In this document: one piece after another, positions 17,181 through 25,793 of the stretch | Numbering within the stretch: the first letter of the stretch is position 1 | Layout: each line of letters starts with the position of its first letter | Assembly: GCF_016861695.1 (NCBI RefSeq) | Contig: NZ_BOLP01000018.1 | Span: forward strand, 1-64,000 | DNA: 64,000 nt | DNA from: Levilactobacillus andaensis | Lineage (GTDB): Bacteria; Bacillota; Bacilli; Lactobacillales; Lactobacillaceae | Reading direction: 5' to 3' | Translations under genes and position numbers: made by a program | Notes under the pieces: generated by a model | Seen by the model: the letters and a program-made list of their open reading frames with translations, nothing else | Databases searched by the model: none | Told to the model about the DNA's origin: nothing

Positions 17181-18125
17181 CTAGCCTCTACGTGAACGCC
17201 ATTGGTGAAACATTTCGCCCAGTCGTGGTCGCCATAACCAGCAATAACCGAAGATGGCGGACGCTAGGAACCAAAATACCAATGACCAGCCGTCCGTGCC
17301 CCACACACTGAGTGAGGTCACGTAAACGACGAAAACGATGTATACTGGCACTTTTAATTTCGGGAAGAGTAAGTACTCCCCGTTATGTTCCAGCGACAGT
17401 TTGTTATAGAGGGCGGCACCCCACACGAACAGGATGATTGCGGCCACGAGCCAACCTGCGCCCATGAGCCAAGTCTGCTGTTCTGCGTTCAGGGTCACGC
17501 CACTCTCTCTTAAGATATTAACACTAATTGTGGAAGAACCAACTAAAGAAAAGGTAAAGCCGACAATGGTGACGACCAACGCCCCGGTCTGACCGACAAT
17601 CAACGCTGCGAACCAGGTCAGCGAAAACATGCCGATCGACGAGAGTAGCCCCACAATGACCGAGGTCAGCACACCGGGCCATGCTAAATGAAAGCCAACA
17701 CCGGCTGACTTCATCGTCAACGCTATCCCATACGTGAGACCATAATCCAGCGCCAGCGTCAAAGCGGCGATGACCAGTAGCCCCAGCATTGCGACCTTAA
17801 TTTTGGACCAATAAACGCGCTGCCGAGAAAACCCACTGGTGAACAGGAATTGATTAAAATTATCCTTCAGATCCTGGTTCATCATCAACAGGCCAACCAT
17901 CCAGTAGGCCGCGACGATCCAATAAGGGAAAGCGGAGAAATAAGTGCTCGAATACACATCCCACTTTTGAATGTTGCCATCTACCAGTTGCACCGGACCA
18001 TTTGGCAGGCTGTGCAGCGAAAGCATCGTGTTCATGAAGCATCCCAGTAGCGCTAATCCGCCAGTGGCTAAGAATAACCGTCGATGACGCCGCCAAATGA
18101 GTCGATCTAATTGATTATGCATCAT
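17181..18125 (-). CDS. ABC transporter permease (ABC-2 type)
   Basis: A 314-residue integral membrane protein with about seven TM segments and a soluble start MMHNQLDRLIWRRHRRL. It follows the ATPase gene by 8 bases and forms the membrane part of a GntR-controlled ABC transporter, as in the ytr operon of B. subtilis and similar lactobacillar bacteriocin- or envelope-stress systems. No specific substrate can be read from the sequence. Confidence 0.78.
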   Translation of the reverse strand: MMHNQLDRLIWRRHRRLFLATGGLALLGCFMNTMLSLHSLPNGPVQLVDGNIQKWDVYSSTYFSAFPYWIVAAYWMVGLLMMNQDLKDNFNQFLFTSGFSRQRVYWSKIKVAMLGLLVIAALTLALDYGLTYGIALTMKSAGVGFHLAWPGVLTSVIVGLLSSIGMFSLTWFAALIVGQTGALVVTIVGFTFSLVGSSTISVNILRESGVTLNAEQQTWLMGAGWLVAAIILFVWGAALYNKLSLEHNGEYLLFPKLKVPVYIVFVVYVTSLSVWGTDGWSLVFWFLASAIFGYCWLWRPRLGEMFHQWRSRRG

Positions 18126-18133
18126 AATTCCCC

Positions 18134-19027
18134 CTACTTCATCAGTTGGTAACCCGTGTCGTGAGCCAAATTGGCACGGAACAGGTCTTCCAACGTTAAC
18201 GGTAATTCTTCAAACAACACGGGCTGTAATGCCTTCAACTGTTGATCAATTTCTGGCGTGTAGTCCGTGATCACAACGACCAAGACCCGACCAGACACCC
18301 GAATCAACTGGCTGTGGTCTTTAAGCACCGCCGGAATTTGCTTATCCTTGAAAACCAACTGGAGCTTCTTAGCCTTGGCCCGAATATCTTCCAAGTTGTA
18401 GTCGTGGACTAGGTGGCTATCCTTTAACAGGAGTACCCGGTCACTGAGCCCATCGAGTTCGTTTAAATCATGGGATGAAATCAAGAACCCCTTCTCTTGG
18501 TCGGCAATTTCATCGATGATCATGGTCGCAATGTTTTCTCGGACGATGACATCTAAGCCATCGAATGGTTCGTCCAAGATAATGTACGTGGCATTAGACG
18601 TTAAGGCCAGAATCATATTGGTCAACGCCCGCATCCCCTTGGACAACCGCCGGTACTGACTGTTCTTGTCTAATTTAAACTGCGTCAGTAGCGCCAGGTA
18701 GCGCTGATGATCAAATTGCGGGTAAACCGTCCCGTAGAAATCGGGGATTTCCCACAACCGGTAGTTATCTAAGAAATTATATTGCACATCCAAGAAGAAA
18801 ATCCGTCGTTGCTCTTCTGGCGTAGTCACGATATCGTGGTCATCCACAGTAACCTTGCCGGCGTCCGCAACGTACTGATTCATCATGGTCCGAAACAGGG
18901 TCGTCTTTCCGACACCGTTACGACCGACTAACCCAATAATTTCGCCCGGTGCCCACTGAAAACTGATGTCATCAATAATGGACCGGCCACTAATTTGCTT
19001 GCTTAATTGCGTTACTTGTAATGTCAC
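18134..19027 (-). CDS. ABC transporter ATP-binding protein
   Basis: A 297-residue ATPase with Walker A GLVGRNGVGKTTLF (about 33-46), signature RRLSKGMRA in place of the canonical LSGGQ, and Walker B YIILDEPFDGLD. The SKGM signature is common in YtrB-like ATPases. It starts at a GTG that overlaps the stop codon of the GntR gene (TAGTG), so translation is coupled. The C-terminal 70 residues form a regulatory extension. Confidence 0.9.
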   Translation of the reverse strand: MTLQVTQLSKQISGRSIIDDISFQWAPGEIIGLVGRNGVGKTTLFRTMMNQYVADAGKVTVDDHDIVTTPEEQRRIFFLDVQYNFLDNYRLWEIPDFYGTVYPQFDHQRYLALLTQFKLDKNSQYRRLSKGMRALTNMILALTSNATYIILDEPFDGLDVIVRENIATMIIDEIADQEKGFLISSHDLNELDGLSDRVLLLKDSHLVHDYNLEDIRAKAKKLQLVFKDKQIPAVLKDHSQLIRVSGRVLVVVITDYTPEIDQQLKALQPVLFEELPLTLEDLFRANLAHDTGYQLMK

Positions 19028-19392
19028 TACTCTGCCCCCTTATATGCCGCTTTGATCCACCCGACGACCTCTTCTAACGGTACGCCGAGATACCGAATCT
19101 CCGTCAATAATGTCAAAAGTTGTTTTTTACTGGCAACGACCTGGGCACTGTCACCATACTCGGCCGTTTCACGGACATACGTGCCCTTGCCGTGAACCGT
19201 GGTGATGACGTGCTGTGTCTCCAATTGCTTGTAGGCCTTACTGACCGTGTTCGGGTTCAACTGTTCCTGCCGCGCCATGTCTCTGACGGACGGTAACCGG
19301 TCCCCCGGCTGCAAGATGCCCTGCACGATTTGTTGTTTGACCTGCAAGACTAGCTGCTCGTAATATGGCAGACTAGAATCATTTGCTTGCAT
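19027..19392 (-). CDS. GntR-family regulator, YtrA subfamily
   Basis: A 121-residue repressor with the winged-helix GntR domain (SLPYYEQLVLQVKQQIVQG, then DRLPSVRDMARQEQLNPNTV, about residues 8-70) and only a short C-terminal dimerisation tail, as in YtrA. First gene of the operon with the ABC transporter. A palindrome over its promoter is its likely operator, so the operon is probably autoregulated and induced by envelope-acting compounds; the inducer is inferred from the subfamily. Confidence 0.87.
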   Translation of the reverse strand: MQANDSSLPYYEQLVLQVKQQIVQGILQPGDRLPSVRDMARQEQLNPNTVSKAYKQLETQHVITTVHGKGTYVRETAEYGDSAQVVASKKQLLTLLTEIRYLGVPLEEVVGWIKAAYKGAE

Positions 19393-19429
19393 TGTTCCTC
19401 ACCCCTTGGTGTTTGGCTACGTGTCCTGT

Positions 19430-19452
19430 GTGTACTATTATACCTAGTACAC
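19430..19452. promoter_or_regulatory. Palindromic operator over the GntR operon promoter
   Basis: GTGTACTA-ttatacc-TAGTACAC is a perfect 8-bp inverted repeat. On the minus strand it contains TATAAT, the -10 box of the operon, as expected for a YtrA-type repressor site. Confidence 0.75.
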
Positions 19453-19481
19453 TTGATTTGGCAACCCCTAGTTTTAAATTT

Positions 19482-19670
19482 CGCCTGCGGCTGCCAGGGA
19501 TTCCGCCTGCCATGGGGAACGCCTCCAGCCTGAGAAGCGGGCTTCCAGCTCGCTTTGAAGCCGTGAAAAACACACGTCTCCAAAGTCGTCCCACGATGTA
19601 ACCCGGGAAACAACCCCGGCTAACATCATCGACACGGCTGGCTACATCCCTAGCTGCCTCCAGCTACGAT
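19482..19670 (+). repeat. Structured intergenic repeat, type I, copy 8
   Basis: Lies between the divergent GntR and PadR genes. The first hairpin is AGCCTG-agaag-CGGGCT, the second CTTTGAAG/CTCCAAAG with the C.U mismatch, the third ACGATGTAACCCGGG.../CCCCGGCTAACATCGT. Confidence 0.83.
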
Positions 19671-19858
19671 TTGTTTTTCTGTTAGGACACTGGTCCGCTG
19701 TATAAATTACTCATCTAGACATAACCAGCCTCGGCGATTATGGATTACCACATAATATAAACCCTGCCGCCTTCCTAAAGCCACCTCACCAGCGTAATTT
19801 AGTTCTAGCAAAACTTGGCGGTAACAATCTTCCGAGAATTATGACTTGAAAAAATCAG

Positions 19859-19911
19859 ACTGTACAGTTATGCTATGTATAGTCAAACTGTATATAGTTC
19901 GACTGTGTATC
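19859..19911. promoter_or_regulatory. Cluster of ACTGT-type inverted repeats upstream of padR
   Basis: ACTGTACAGT (19859-19868, perfect palindrome) and AACTGTATATAGTT (19886-19899), with a further GACTGTGTAT, are spaced along the promoter region. Repeats of this type are typical PadR operators, so autorepression is likely. Confidence 0.6.
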
Positions 19912-19937
19912 TTGCAGACCAAGTTAGGAGAAGGATC

Positions 19938-20249
19938 ATGGCGCGAAATAAGAATTTGCCACTAACCGAAACAACGTACTACATCCTGCTGGCGCTCACG
20001 CAACCGCTCCATGGCTACGGCGCCATTCAGGAGATCGAACAACTCAGTGAAGGTACCGTCAAGATTGCCGCGGGCACCATGTACGGCGCAACGGAGAACT
20101 TGTTGAAACTGAAATGGATCAAGGAGGTTCCTAGCAGTGATAAGCGGCGCCGCGTGTATTTGATCACTGATGCTGGGAAGTCAATTTTAAAATTAGAAAC
20201 ACAACGACTACGGAGCTTGGGGAAGCTTGCCGAGAAATTCGGCTATTAG
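19938..20249 (+). CDS. PadR-family transcriptional regulator
   Basis: A 103-residue winged-helix repressor. The sequence TETTYYILLALTQPLHGYGAIQEIEQLSEGTVKIAAGTMYGA is the canonical PadR N-terminal HTH with the GTxYGAxxxL recognition segment, followed by the wing SSDKRRRVYLITDAG. The start at 19938 follows AGGAGAAGGATC; an upstream in-frame ATG at 19875 lies in the operator region. It is paired 12 bases ahead of a DUF2812 gene, a very common arrangement in Firmicutes. Confidence 0.9.
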   Translation: MARNKNLPLTETTYYILLALTQPLHGYGAIQEIEQLSEGTVKIAAGTMYGATENLLKLKWIKEVPSSDKRRRVYLITDAGKSILKLETQRLRSLGKLAEKFGY

Positions 20250-20261
20250 GAGGAACGAGAC

Positions 20262-20873
20262 ATGAAAAGATTTCACGTATTTTTGGATCTTAACGAGGAA
20301 GAAGACTGGATCAATGCGGTTCAGGAGGCTGGCTACTGCTTAACCGCGGTGAATCCGTTCTTGCACCGCTATACTTTTGCAGCCCTGACAACCACCGACC
20401 AGTTCAACCCGTATACACGCTTGGACTTTCGCGATAAGGGCATGAATCGGCGCAACTACCAGAACTATCGCCAGCTTTTCAGTGACAGCGGTTGGCGGCT
20501 CATTGCTGGCAGTCGGCACGGGGGGATTCAGTACTTTCAACAGAAAAACGCTACATCGGACCATGACATTTTTTCGGATGAGCGCTCCAAGGTCAGATGT
20601 CGCCAGCGGTTCAGTCGTTTCAGTGCCATCTACGGTGCGGTCTTTCTCTCATACTTTTTCATCTTCATCAAGGGAATGGAGAATATAAATATCGTCGATG
20701 TCAGAACTTGGTACCTCACACCAGGACTGTGGCAAATGCAGGGAGAGTGGTTCTGGAAGGCCCTGCTCTTTGAGACGCCGTTTGTCTTACTGCGCATACT
20801 TCCCATCTATATTTTCCTGATTGTCGGCATCTATTACCTGTGCCGAGTGATTCGGACCGGGGATTGGGAGTAA
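20262..20873 (+). CDS. DUF2812 domain membrane protein
   Basis: A 203-residue protein with an N-terminal soluble DUF2812 domain (residues 1-105; EEEDWINAVQEAGYCLTAV, FRDKGMNRRNYQNYRQLFSDSGWRLI, YFQQ) and two TM segments near residues 125-145 and 170-195. DUF2812 proteins are almost always paired with PadR regulators, with which they are thought to act, but their biochemical role is unknown. Confidence 0.82.
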   Translation: MKRFHVFLDLNEEEDWINAVQEAGYCLTAVNPFLHRYTFAALTTTDQFNPYTRLDFRDKGMNRRNYQNYRQLFSDSGWRLIAGSRHGGIQYFQQKNATSDHDIFSDERSKVRCRQRFSRFSAIYGAVFLSYFFIFIKGMENINIVDVRTWYLTPGLWQMQGEWFWKALLFETPFVLLRILPIYIFLIVGIYYLCRVIRTGDWE

Positions 20874-21026
20874 TTTTTAACTGATATTACTGACGTGGCA
20901 ACAATCATGAGTATTCCGCAACCAAAAATGACGGTCGCAACCAGCTACAACTGATATCTTTAGGCCAATTTGCTATAATGACGACAATCGCACTAGTCAG
21001 ACTACCTAAAGGGGGCAAGAGATACG

Positions 21027-21875
21027 ATGCCACTTAAAGCACAGCTACAGGAAATCAGTGACCTAAAAGCCAAGATGGCTACTCTTCGGCCATTATCCAG
21101 CGCACAAGTTAAAACACTCGACCAGCAAGTCCGAATCGAACACGTTTGGTCGTCTAACGCCATCGAAGGCAATACGTTGTCGCTTTATGAAACGGGTTCT
21201 ATCTTAAATATGGGTATGACGACCCGCGGCGTTTCCGTCAAAGATATCCTAGAGGCCTTAGACTTAAACGAAGCCTACGAATACATGCTGGCATTGACCA
21301 GTGAAAAGACGCTATTAAGTTCGACATTGATTCGAACGCTGAATCGCATCGTGACACTACAGACAACGACGGACAAAGCTAACGCTGGTGCCTACCGTAT
21401 CTTTGCCGCTTGGCCTTTTGGTAGCGAAGATAAGCCGTACGTGGCGCCGTGTGACATTGCCTCAGAGATGGACGATTTGATTATCTGGGTACAAACCGCG
21501 CAAAAAGATCTACATCCTGTGCAATTCGCAGCGGATCTCCACCAAAAGTTCGTGGCAATTCATCCCTTTGCTGATGGCAATGGGCGCACTGCTCGATTAC
21601 TGATGAATATGGCGCTGACTCAAGCGGGCTACCCCGTTATCAATGTGCGACCCACTAAAACGGCCCACAATAGCTACATGGAAGCCCTCGAACAATCTCG
21701 CGAAACTGGTGATTTGAGTGTGTTTGAAGAGCTGATTGCTAGTTACGTTAAGACGACACTGGAACAACGCATCAAGATTCTTGAGCTTAATCAAAAGAAT
21801 CAAGCTGATGCTAAAAATGATGTTGATGAGCGCTTCGAAAAGTTCTTAAAGGAACGGAATAAGGGCGATAACTAA
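21027..21875 (+). CDS. Fic-family protein (class II, intact active site)
   Basis: A 282-residue Fic-domain enzyme that would transfer AMP or another nucleotide moiety to a protein side chain. The FIC motif HPFADGNGRTAR (179-190) is complete, with catalytic His179. The N-terminal autoinhibitory motif S-x-x-x-E-G is present as SNAIEG (43-48), which marks class II Fic proteins. It is followed 19 bases later by a second Fic-like gene with its own strong ribosome site, so the two form an operon. Target unknown. Confidence 0.9.
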   Translation: MPLKAQLQEISDLKAKMATLRPLSSAQVKTLDQQVRIEHVWSSNAIEGNTLSLYETGSILNMGMTTRGVSVKDILEALDLNEAYEYMLALTSEKTLLSSTLIRTLNRIVTLQTTTDKANAGAYRIFAAWPFGSEDKPYVAPCDIASEMDDLIIWVQTAQKDLHPVQFAADLHQKFVAIHPFADGNGRTARLLMNMALTQAGYPVINVRPTKTAHNSYMEALEQSRETGDLSVFEELIASYVKTTLEQRIKILELNQKNQADAKNDVDERFEKFLKERNKGDN

Positions 21876-21894
21876 GTCTCTCAGGAGGAACCAA

Positions 21895-22557
21895 ATGTCA
21901 TATGAAAATAAGTTTCAAATGACCGAAAAGTCCGCCCGATTTTTCGCCAAGAAGAACTTAGTTAACTTGGTCTACGCGACTTCAAAACTAGAAAATGTTC
22001 AGGCAACCTTAGCGCAAACGCAAACCATTGTTGATGGCCTAAGCGTGTCGGGAATCCCAACTGGCGAAATCATCACCATCGTTAATTTGAAACGGGCCTG
22101 GCAACTCGTGATTGCTAATGAAGCACCCTACTCACTAGCAATTAGCAATCGCATCAACGCCATTGCCGCGCAAGATGATTCGCTAGATCCAGGAAATATC
22201 CGGACAGGAAACGTCATGTTCGATGACACAAGTTACGTGCCATCGATTCCAGATATTGATAAGGTTCCTGAGCTCATTTCAGGCGTTTTAACCCAAGACA
22301 AGAGCCTAACGGAACGTCTATTGGATTTATTACTCGTCATGATGCGCGACCAACTCTATTGGGATGGCAACAAGCGTACAGCATTTTTGACCGTCAATTA
22401 TATCGCCATTCCAGCTGGTATCGGGATCATTACCGTTAACGAAGAACAACTAGAAACCTTCAACAATTTACTCGCACCCTTTTACGAAACGGGCAATGGT
22501 CAAAAATTAAAAATGTGGTTGTATGACAACTGCATTCGCGGCATGAAATTAAATTAG
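21895..22557 (+). CDS. Fic-like protein lacking the catalytic histidine
   Basis: A 220-residue Fic-fold protein. The FIC motif position reads QLYWDGNKRTA (153-163), so the catalytic His is Gln153 and the Pro is Leu, while the D-G-N-x-R phosphate-binding part is kept. A T-x-x-x-E-N inhibitory-type motif is present as TSKLEN (29-34). It is probably a catalytically altered or regulatory partner of the intact Fic protein encoded just upstream. Some Fic relatives with altered motifs have other transferase chemistry, which cannot be excluded. Confidence 0.75.
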   Translation: MSYENKFQMTEKSARFFAKKNLVNLVYATSKLENVQATLAQTQTIVDGLSVSGIPTGEIITIVNLKRAWQLVIANEAPYSLAISNRINAIAAQDDSLDPGNIRTGNVMFDDTSYVPSIPDIDKVPELISGVLTQDKSLTERLLDLLLVMMRDQLYWDGNKRTAFLTVNYIAIPAGIGIITVNEEQLETFNNLLAPFYETGNGQKLKMWLYDNCIRGMKLN

Positions 22558-22563
22558 TCTAAA

Positions 22564-22604
22564 CAAAAGTGGCACGTCGAAATTTCAACGTGCCACTTTT
22601 GTTT
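22564..22604. terminator. Terminator after the Fic pair
   Basis: AAAAGTGGCACGT...ACGTGCCACTTTT hairpin with flanking A and T runs, between convergent genes. Confidence 0.9.
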
Positions 22605-22663
22605 AGACCTATATTTGAAAGATATTAGTCGAGAAATCCCCCGACCGTCACAGTCTGACCCGT

Positions 22664-23422
22664 TTAAAGGTCGCCGTCAGACTCGTTGCTACCGCTGTCA
22701 TCACGCACATCGGCATCGGCCGTCATATGTGGTCGACTTTCCGTTTGCCGCCAGACCAGTTGGTTGTAGAACTTGGCGCGCGCCAAATCGTAGTACGGCA
22801 TGACGAACAGGAAGGCCAAGCCAAAGGTGATGCCCCCCAGAATGAACCAGAGAATGAAACTCAGATCCATGATGAACAGGAAGGACTTGTAGCCGTTCAT
22901 CATTTCTCGCGACCGGGTAATGGCCTCAAGTGCCGTAATGTTTTCGCCGCGGTCATAAGCATCCCGGTAGATGTAGAAGGCTTGGGAATAGGAATACGCC
23001 TTGATGATGCCGGGGAAGAACAGCAGCAGTGACCATAGGAACGTAAAGATTCCGATAAAGATGCAGATGAACAGCCAACCCAGGAAGTATTGGCCCTTGT
23101 CGAACAAAGCAAAACTCCGTTGAATGGGATTGTCCATCTCCGCCGTTGCCCGGTCGAGGTCGATCATGGTCAGTTGGGTCCCCGCATGGAGCATGGACGC
23201 CACAATGAAGAAGATGCCGGCGAACGAGAAGAAACTGTTGAACGACCAACCGGCACTGGCCTCGTTGATGCGAGAAATCAAGCTGACGTCTCGGGTGTAC
23301 ATGGTATCCCCGATCCACCAGAGTGCTAGCCAGAGAATCGATAGCAGGACATAGAATTTATAATGATCGAGGACCTGTCGTTTGGCCCCCATTTTTAAGT
23401 TAACACGATCTTGTGAATCCAT
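22664..23422 (-). CDS. DUF975 family integral membrane protein
   Basis: A 252-residue membrane protein with about five TM segments. The DUF975 landmarks are visible: FFIVASMLHAGTQLTM, LGWLFICIFIGIFTFLWSLLLFFPGIIKAYSYSQAFYIYRD, and a final SREMMNGYKSFLFIMDLSFILWFILGG. The C-terminal tail (about 225-252) is acidic and Ser/Asp-rich. The family is widespread in Firmicutes and of unknown function. Monocistronic. Confidence 0.85.
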   Translation of the reverse strand: MDSQDRVNLKMGAKRQVLDHYKFYVLLSILWLALWWIGDTMYTRDVSLISRINEASAGWSFNSFFSFAGIFFIVASMLHAGTQLTMIDLDRATAEMDNPIQRSFALFDKGQYFLGWLFICIFIGIFTFLWSLLLFFPGIIKAYSYSQAFYIYRDAYDRGENITALEAITRSREMMNGYKSFLFIMDLSFILWFILGGITFGLAFLFVMPYYDLARAKFYNQLVWRQTESRPHMTADADVRDDSGSNESDGDL

Positions 23423-23693
23423 ATTTTCCTCCTCTAATTGCGCTGAGTCAGTCCAGCCGCCACTTTGTTCTTATAGTATACAATCTGACGCGGTTTGACT
23501 AGGGGTTAACCTTATTTTCCCAGTAAATAGCTAAAGTCACGCTTCATTTACCCGACCAGACCGCCGACCCATTAGGTTGTTTTCACCCAATATAATTGCT
23601 AAAATGACAAAGTTGTCACCCTAACTAATTATCAGGTAAGGTATCTAACGGTCAGTAACCAGTTGGAGCCCCTAGAAGGAGTTTTTACATACT

Positions 23694-25406
23694 ATGAAGA
23701 AATTTTGGAAGATCAGCCTCAGCGTTCTTCTAGCCGTGATCATCGTGGGCGGCGCAACGGCCTATCACGAGCGTCACAATCTGCGTCGTTTCCTGTTGGT
23801 CCACCAGACCTATCATCGCAAAAATGTGCTGGCGACCTCCCAGATCAAGTTGAATCTGCGGCCCGCCCTGTCCACCAAAAACACCACGGCAACCAACACC
23901 TTGACGACGGATTACCAGCAACAGCTCAAAGCGTTAAAACCCGGGTCCGCCAACGCCAAGGTCATCGTGAATCCCTATAAGACTTCTCCGCTGTCTGGTC
24001 TCATCCTAGTCAAAACCCAGGCCGCAACTCGGGTGACGCTGACGGTTCATGGCGATACGCCAGCCACCACGATCACTAAAAAATTATCCGGCTACAAAAC
24101 GACCCACCGCGTTGGCGTGCTAGGCCTCTATGCCGACCGCACCAACCGCGTCACCCTGGCCTTCACCAAGCAAAACGGTCAGACTTCCTACGCGACCTAC
24201 ACCATGAAGACTGGTGCATCGCCGAAAGAAATCGGCCACAACGTGCTCAAGACCAGCAAACCTAAGCAAATGGCGCTGGGAACCGGTCACACCAAGCTTA
24301 CATTTGCCATCAGCAGTCAGGGCATCACCTATGGCCTAGACGCCGCCGGAAAGATTCGCTGGTACAGTACCGAAAAAATCTCACACATTTTCAAACAACT
24401 TGCCAATAACCACCTGCTGATTCTCACCAAGATTTCTCCTAGTGAGCATAAATACAACGCGCTACGGGAGACCGACTTTTACGGTCGCGTTTACCGCCAA
24501 TATAACTTCAGCGGCCTCTTCCCCACGCGCCAGGACCACAGTAAACTGGAAACCAACACGGTCATTCACCACGACGCCATCGAACTGCCGAACCACAATC
24601 TCCTGTTAACGGTAGACGATGGCTCCAGCAAGTACGTTGAAGATACCATGATCGAGATCGACTACAAGACGGCCAAAATCGTCAAGATCATCGACCTGAA
24701 ACGGATCTTGCCCAAGTCAGCCTACACACAATATGACGGCACCCAGCGACCAGACGGCAAGATCGACTGGTTCCATCAAAACTCGATGTACTACGACAAG
24801 CAACGTGACGAGCTGATTGTGTCTGGCCGGAATCAGGATATGATGTTTGCCATCAACTATAAGACCACCAAGCTCAAATGGATCTTGTCCTCACCGGAAA
24901 AATTGCCGCAAAGTTACCAGAAATATCTGTTAACGCCGACGACCAAGAACTTCCGGTACAGCGGTGGCCAACACGCCGTCATGCTCTTGCATCCCAACCA
25001 AACGACCGGCGACACGATTGACCTGCAGTACTACGACAACAACGTTCCGGTCACGCGGGGCAAGACCAAGCAGTCGAAGCAGTGGTCCGCCGGTGAAATC
25101 GTCAAGATCAACCAGCTGAAAGGGACGGTTGAAAAGACCTGGAGCTTCGGCAAGACGCTTGGCAAACGCAATTTCACCAACATTGTCGGTAGCAGTTACG
25201 CCGTTGGCAAGGGCAACACGCTGATTGGCTTCGGTTACGCCGACAGTGGCAAGCGCAGTGAGTTCGTCGAGGTCAACCGCAAGACTGGCAAAATCGTCTT
25301 CGACGTTGACCGGACCAAGTTTGCTCACGGCGACTGGAGTTACCGGGCACAGCGCATGTCCTTGTACCCCGGCTCTGCTAGCATTGGGTTGAACTCGATT
25401 AAGTAA
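23694..25406 (+). CDS. Aryl-sulfate sulfotransferase family protein
   Basis: A 570-residue extracytoplasmic protein. An N-terminal hydrophobic segment (about residues 5-23) anchors or exports it. The N-terminal beta domain contains the family stretch VIVNPYKTSPLSGLILVKT, and the rest is a beta-propeller-like ASST domain with HHDAIELPNHNLLLTVDD, DWFHQNSMYYD and SGRNQDMMFAINYKTTKLKWIL. ASST enzymes move sulfate groups between phenols using a catalytic histidine. Gram-positive members are common in databases but their substrates are unknown. Ribosome site AGAAGGAG upstream. Confidence 0.82.
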   Translation: MKKFWKISLSVLLAVIIVGGATAYHERHNLRRFLLVHQTYHRKNVLATSQIKLNLRPALSTKNTTATNTLTTDYQQQLKALKPGSANAKVIVNPYKTSPLSGLILVKTQAATRVTLTVHGDTPATTITKKLSGYKTTHRVGVLGLYADRTNRVTLAFTKQNGQTSYATYTMKTGASPKEIGHNVLKTSKPKQMALGTGHTKLTFAISSQGITYGLDAAGKIRWYSTEKISHIFKQLANNHLLILTKISPSEHKYNALRETDFYGRVYRQYNFSGLFPTRQDHSKLETNTVIHHDAIELPNHNLLLTVDDGSSKYVEDTMIEIDYKTAKIVKIIDLKRILPKSAYTQYDGTQRPDGKIDWFHQNSMYYDKQRDELIVSGRNQDMMFAINYKTTKLKWILSSPEKLPQSYQKYLLTPTTKNFRYSGGQHAVMLLHPNQTTGDTIDLQYYDNNVPVTRGKTKQSKQWSAGEIVKINQLKGTVEKTWSFGKTLGKRNFTNIVGSSYAVGKGNTLIGFGYADSGKRSEFVEVNRKTGKIVFDVDRTKFAHGDWSYRAQRMSLYPGSASIGLNSIK

Positions 25407-25423
25407 ATCGGATTGCGTTAAAT

Positions 25424-25606
25424 TGTCGCACTGCGGCTGCCAGGGATTTCGCCTGCTGTGGGGACGCTTCAGCCTGGAAGAACACCAGTCTTCTCGCTCG
25501 CTTTGAAGCCACGAAGAACGCGTGTCTCCAAAGTCGCCCATAGTGGTCGCTAACAGCGACCACTATTTCCACGGCCGGCTGCATCCCTGTCCTCCTCCGG
25601 CTCTGA
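25424..25606 (+). repeat. Structured intergenic repeat, type I, copy 9
   Basis: Lies in sense, 18 bases after the sulfotransferase stop codon and before a terminator. Outer arms are GCCAGGGAT/ATCCCTGTC. The middle hairpin is CTTTGAAG-C-CACG.../CGTG-T-CTCCAAAG. The last hairpin is ATAGTGGTCGCT/AGCGACCACTAT (25540-25566), perfect over 12 bp. Confidence 0.9.
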
Positions 25607-25714
25607 TTGATTTTTACCATGACAGACGTTGAAATCAGTCATCACAAACGCTAGCAGTCAGTATAAATTCCAACGTTCTCCCCAATATATCCGCAGCAAC
25701 CTGTTCCAACCACA

Positions 25715-25770
25715 AAAATAGGCATTTCAGACTCTCCTTTTCTCAAAGGATTATCTGGAATGCCTATTTC
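25715..25770. terminator. Bidirectional terminator
   Basis: AAATAGGCATTTCAGA...TCTGGAATGCCTATTT hairpin between the convergent sulfotransferase and secreted-protein genes. Confidence 0.85.
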
Positions 25771-25793
25771 ATTTACCACCTTTTATGTGTCCA

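Noticed and set aside
19379-19613. Several overlapping frames on both strands around the GntR promoter
   Set aside because: They are translations of a type I repeat. Similar peptides appear in other copies because the DNA is repeated, not because a protein is conserved.
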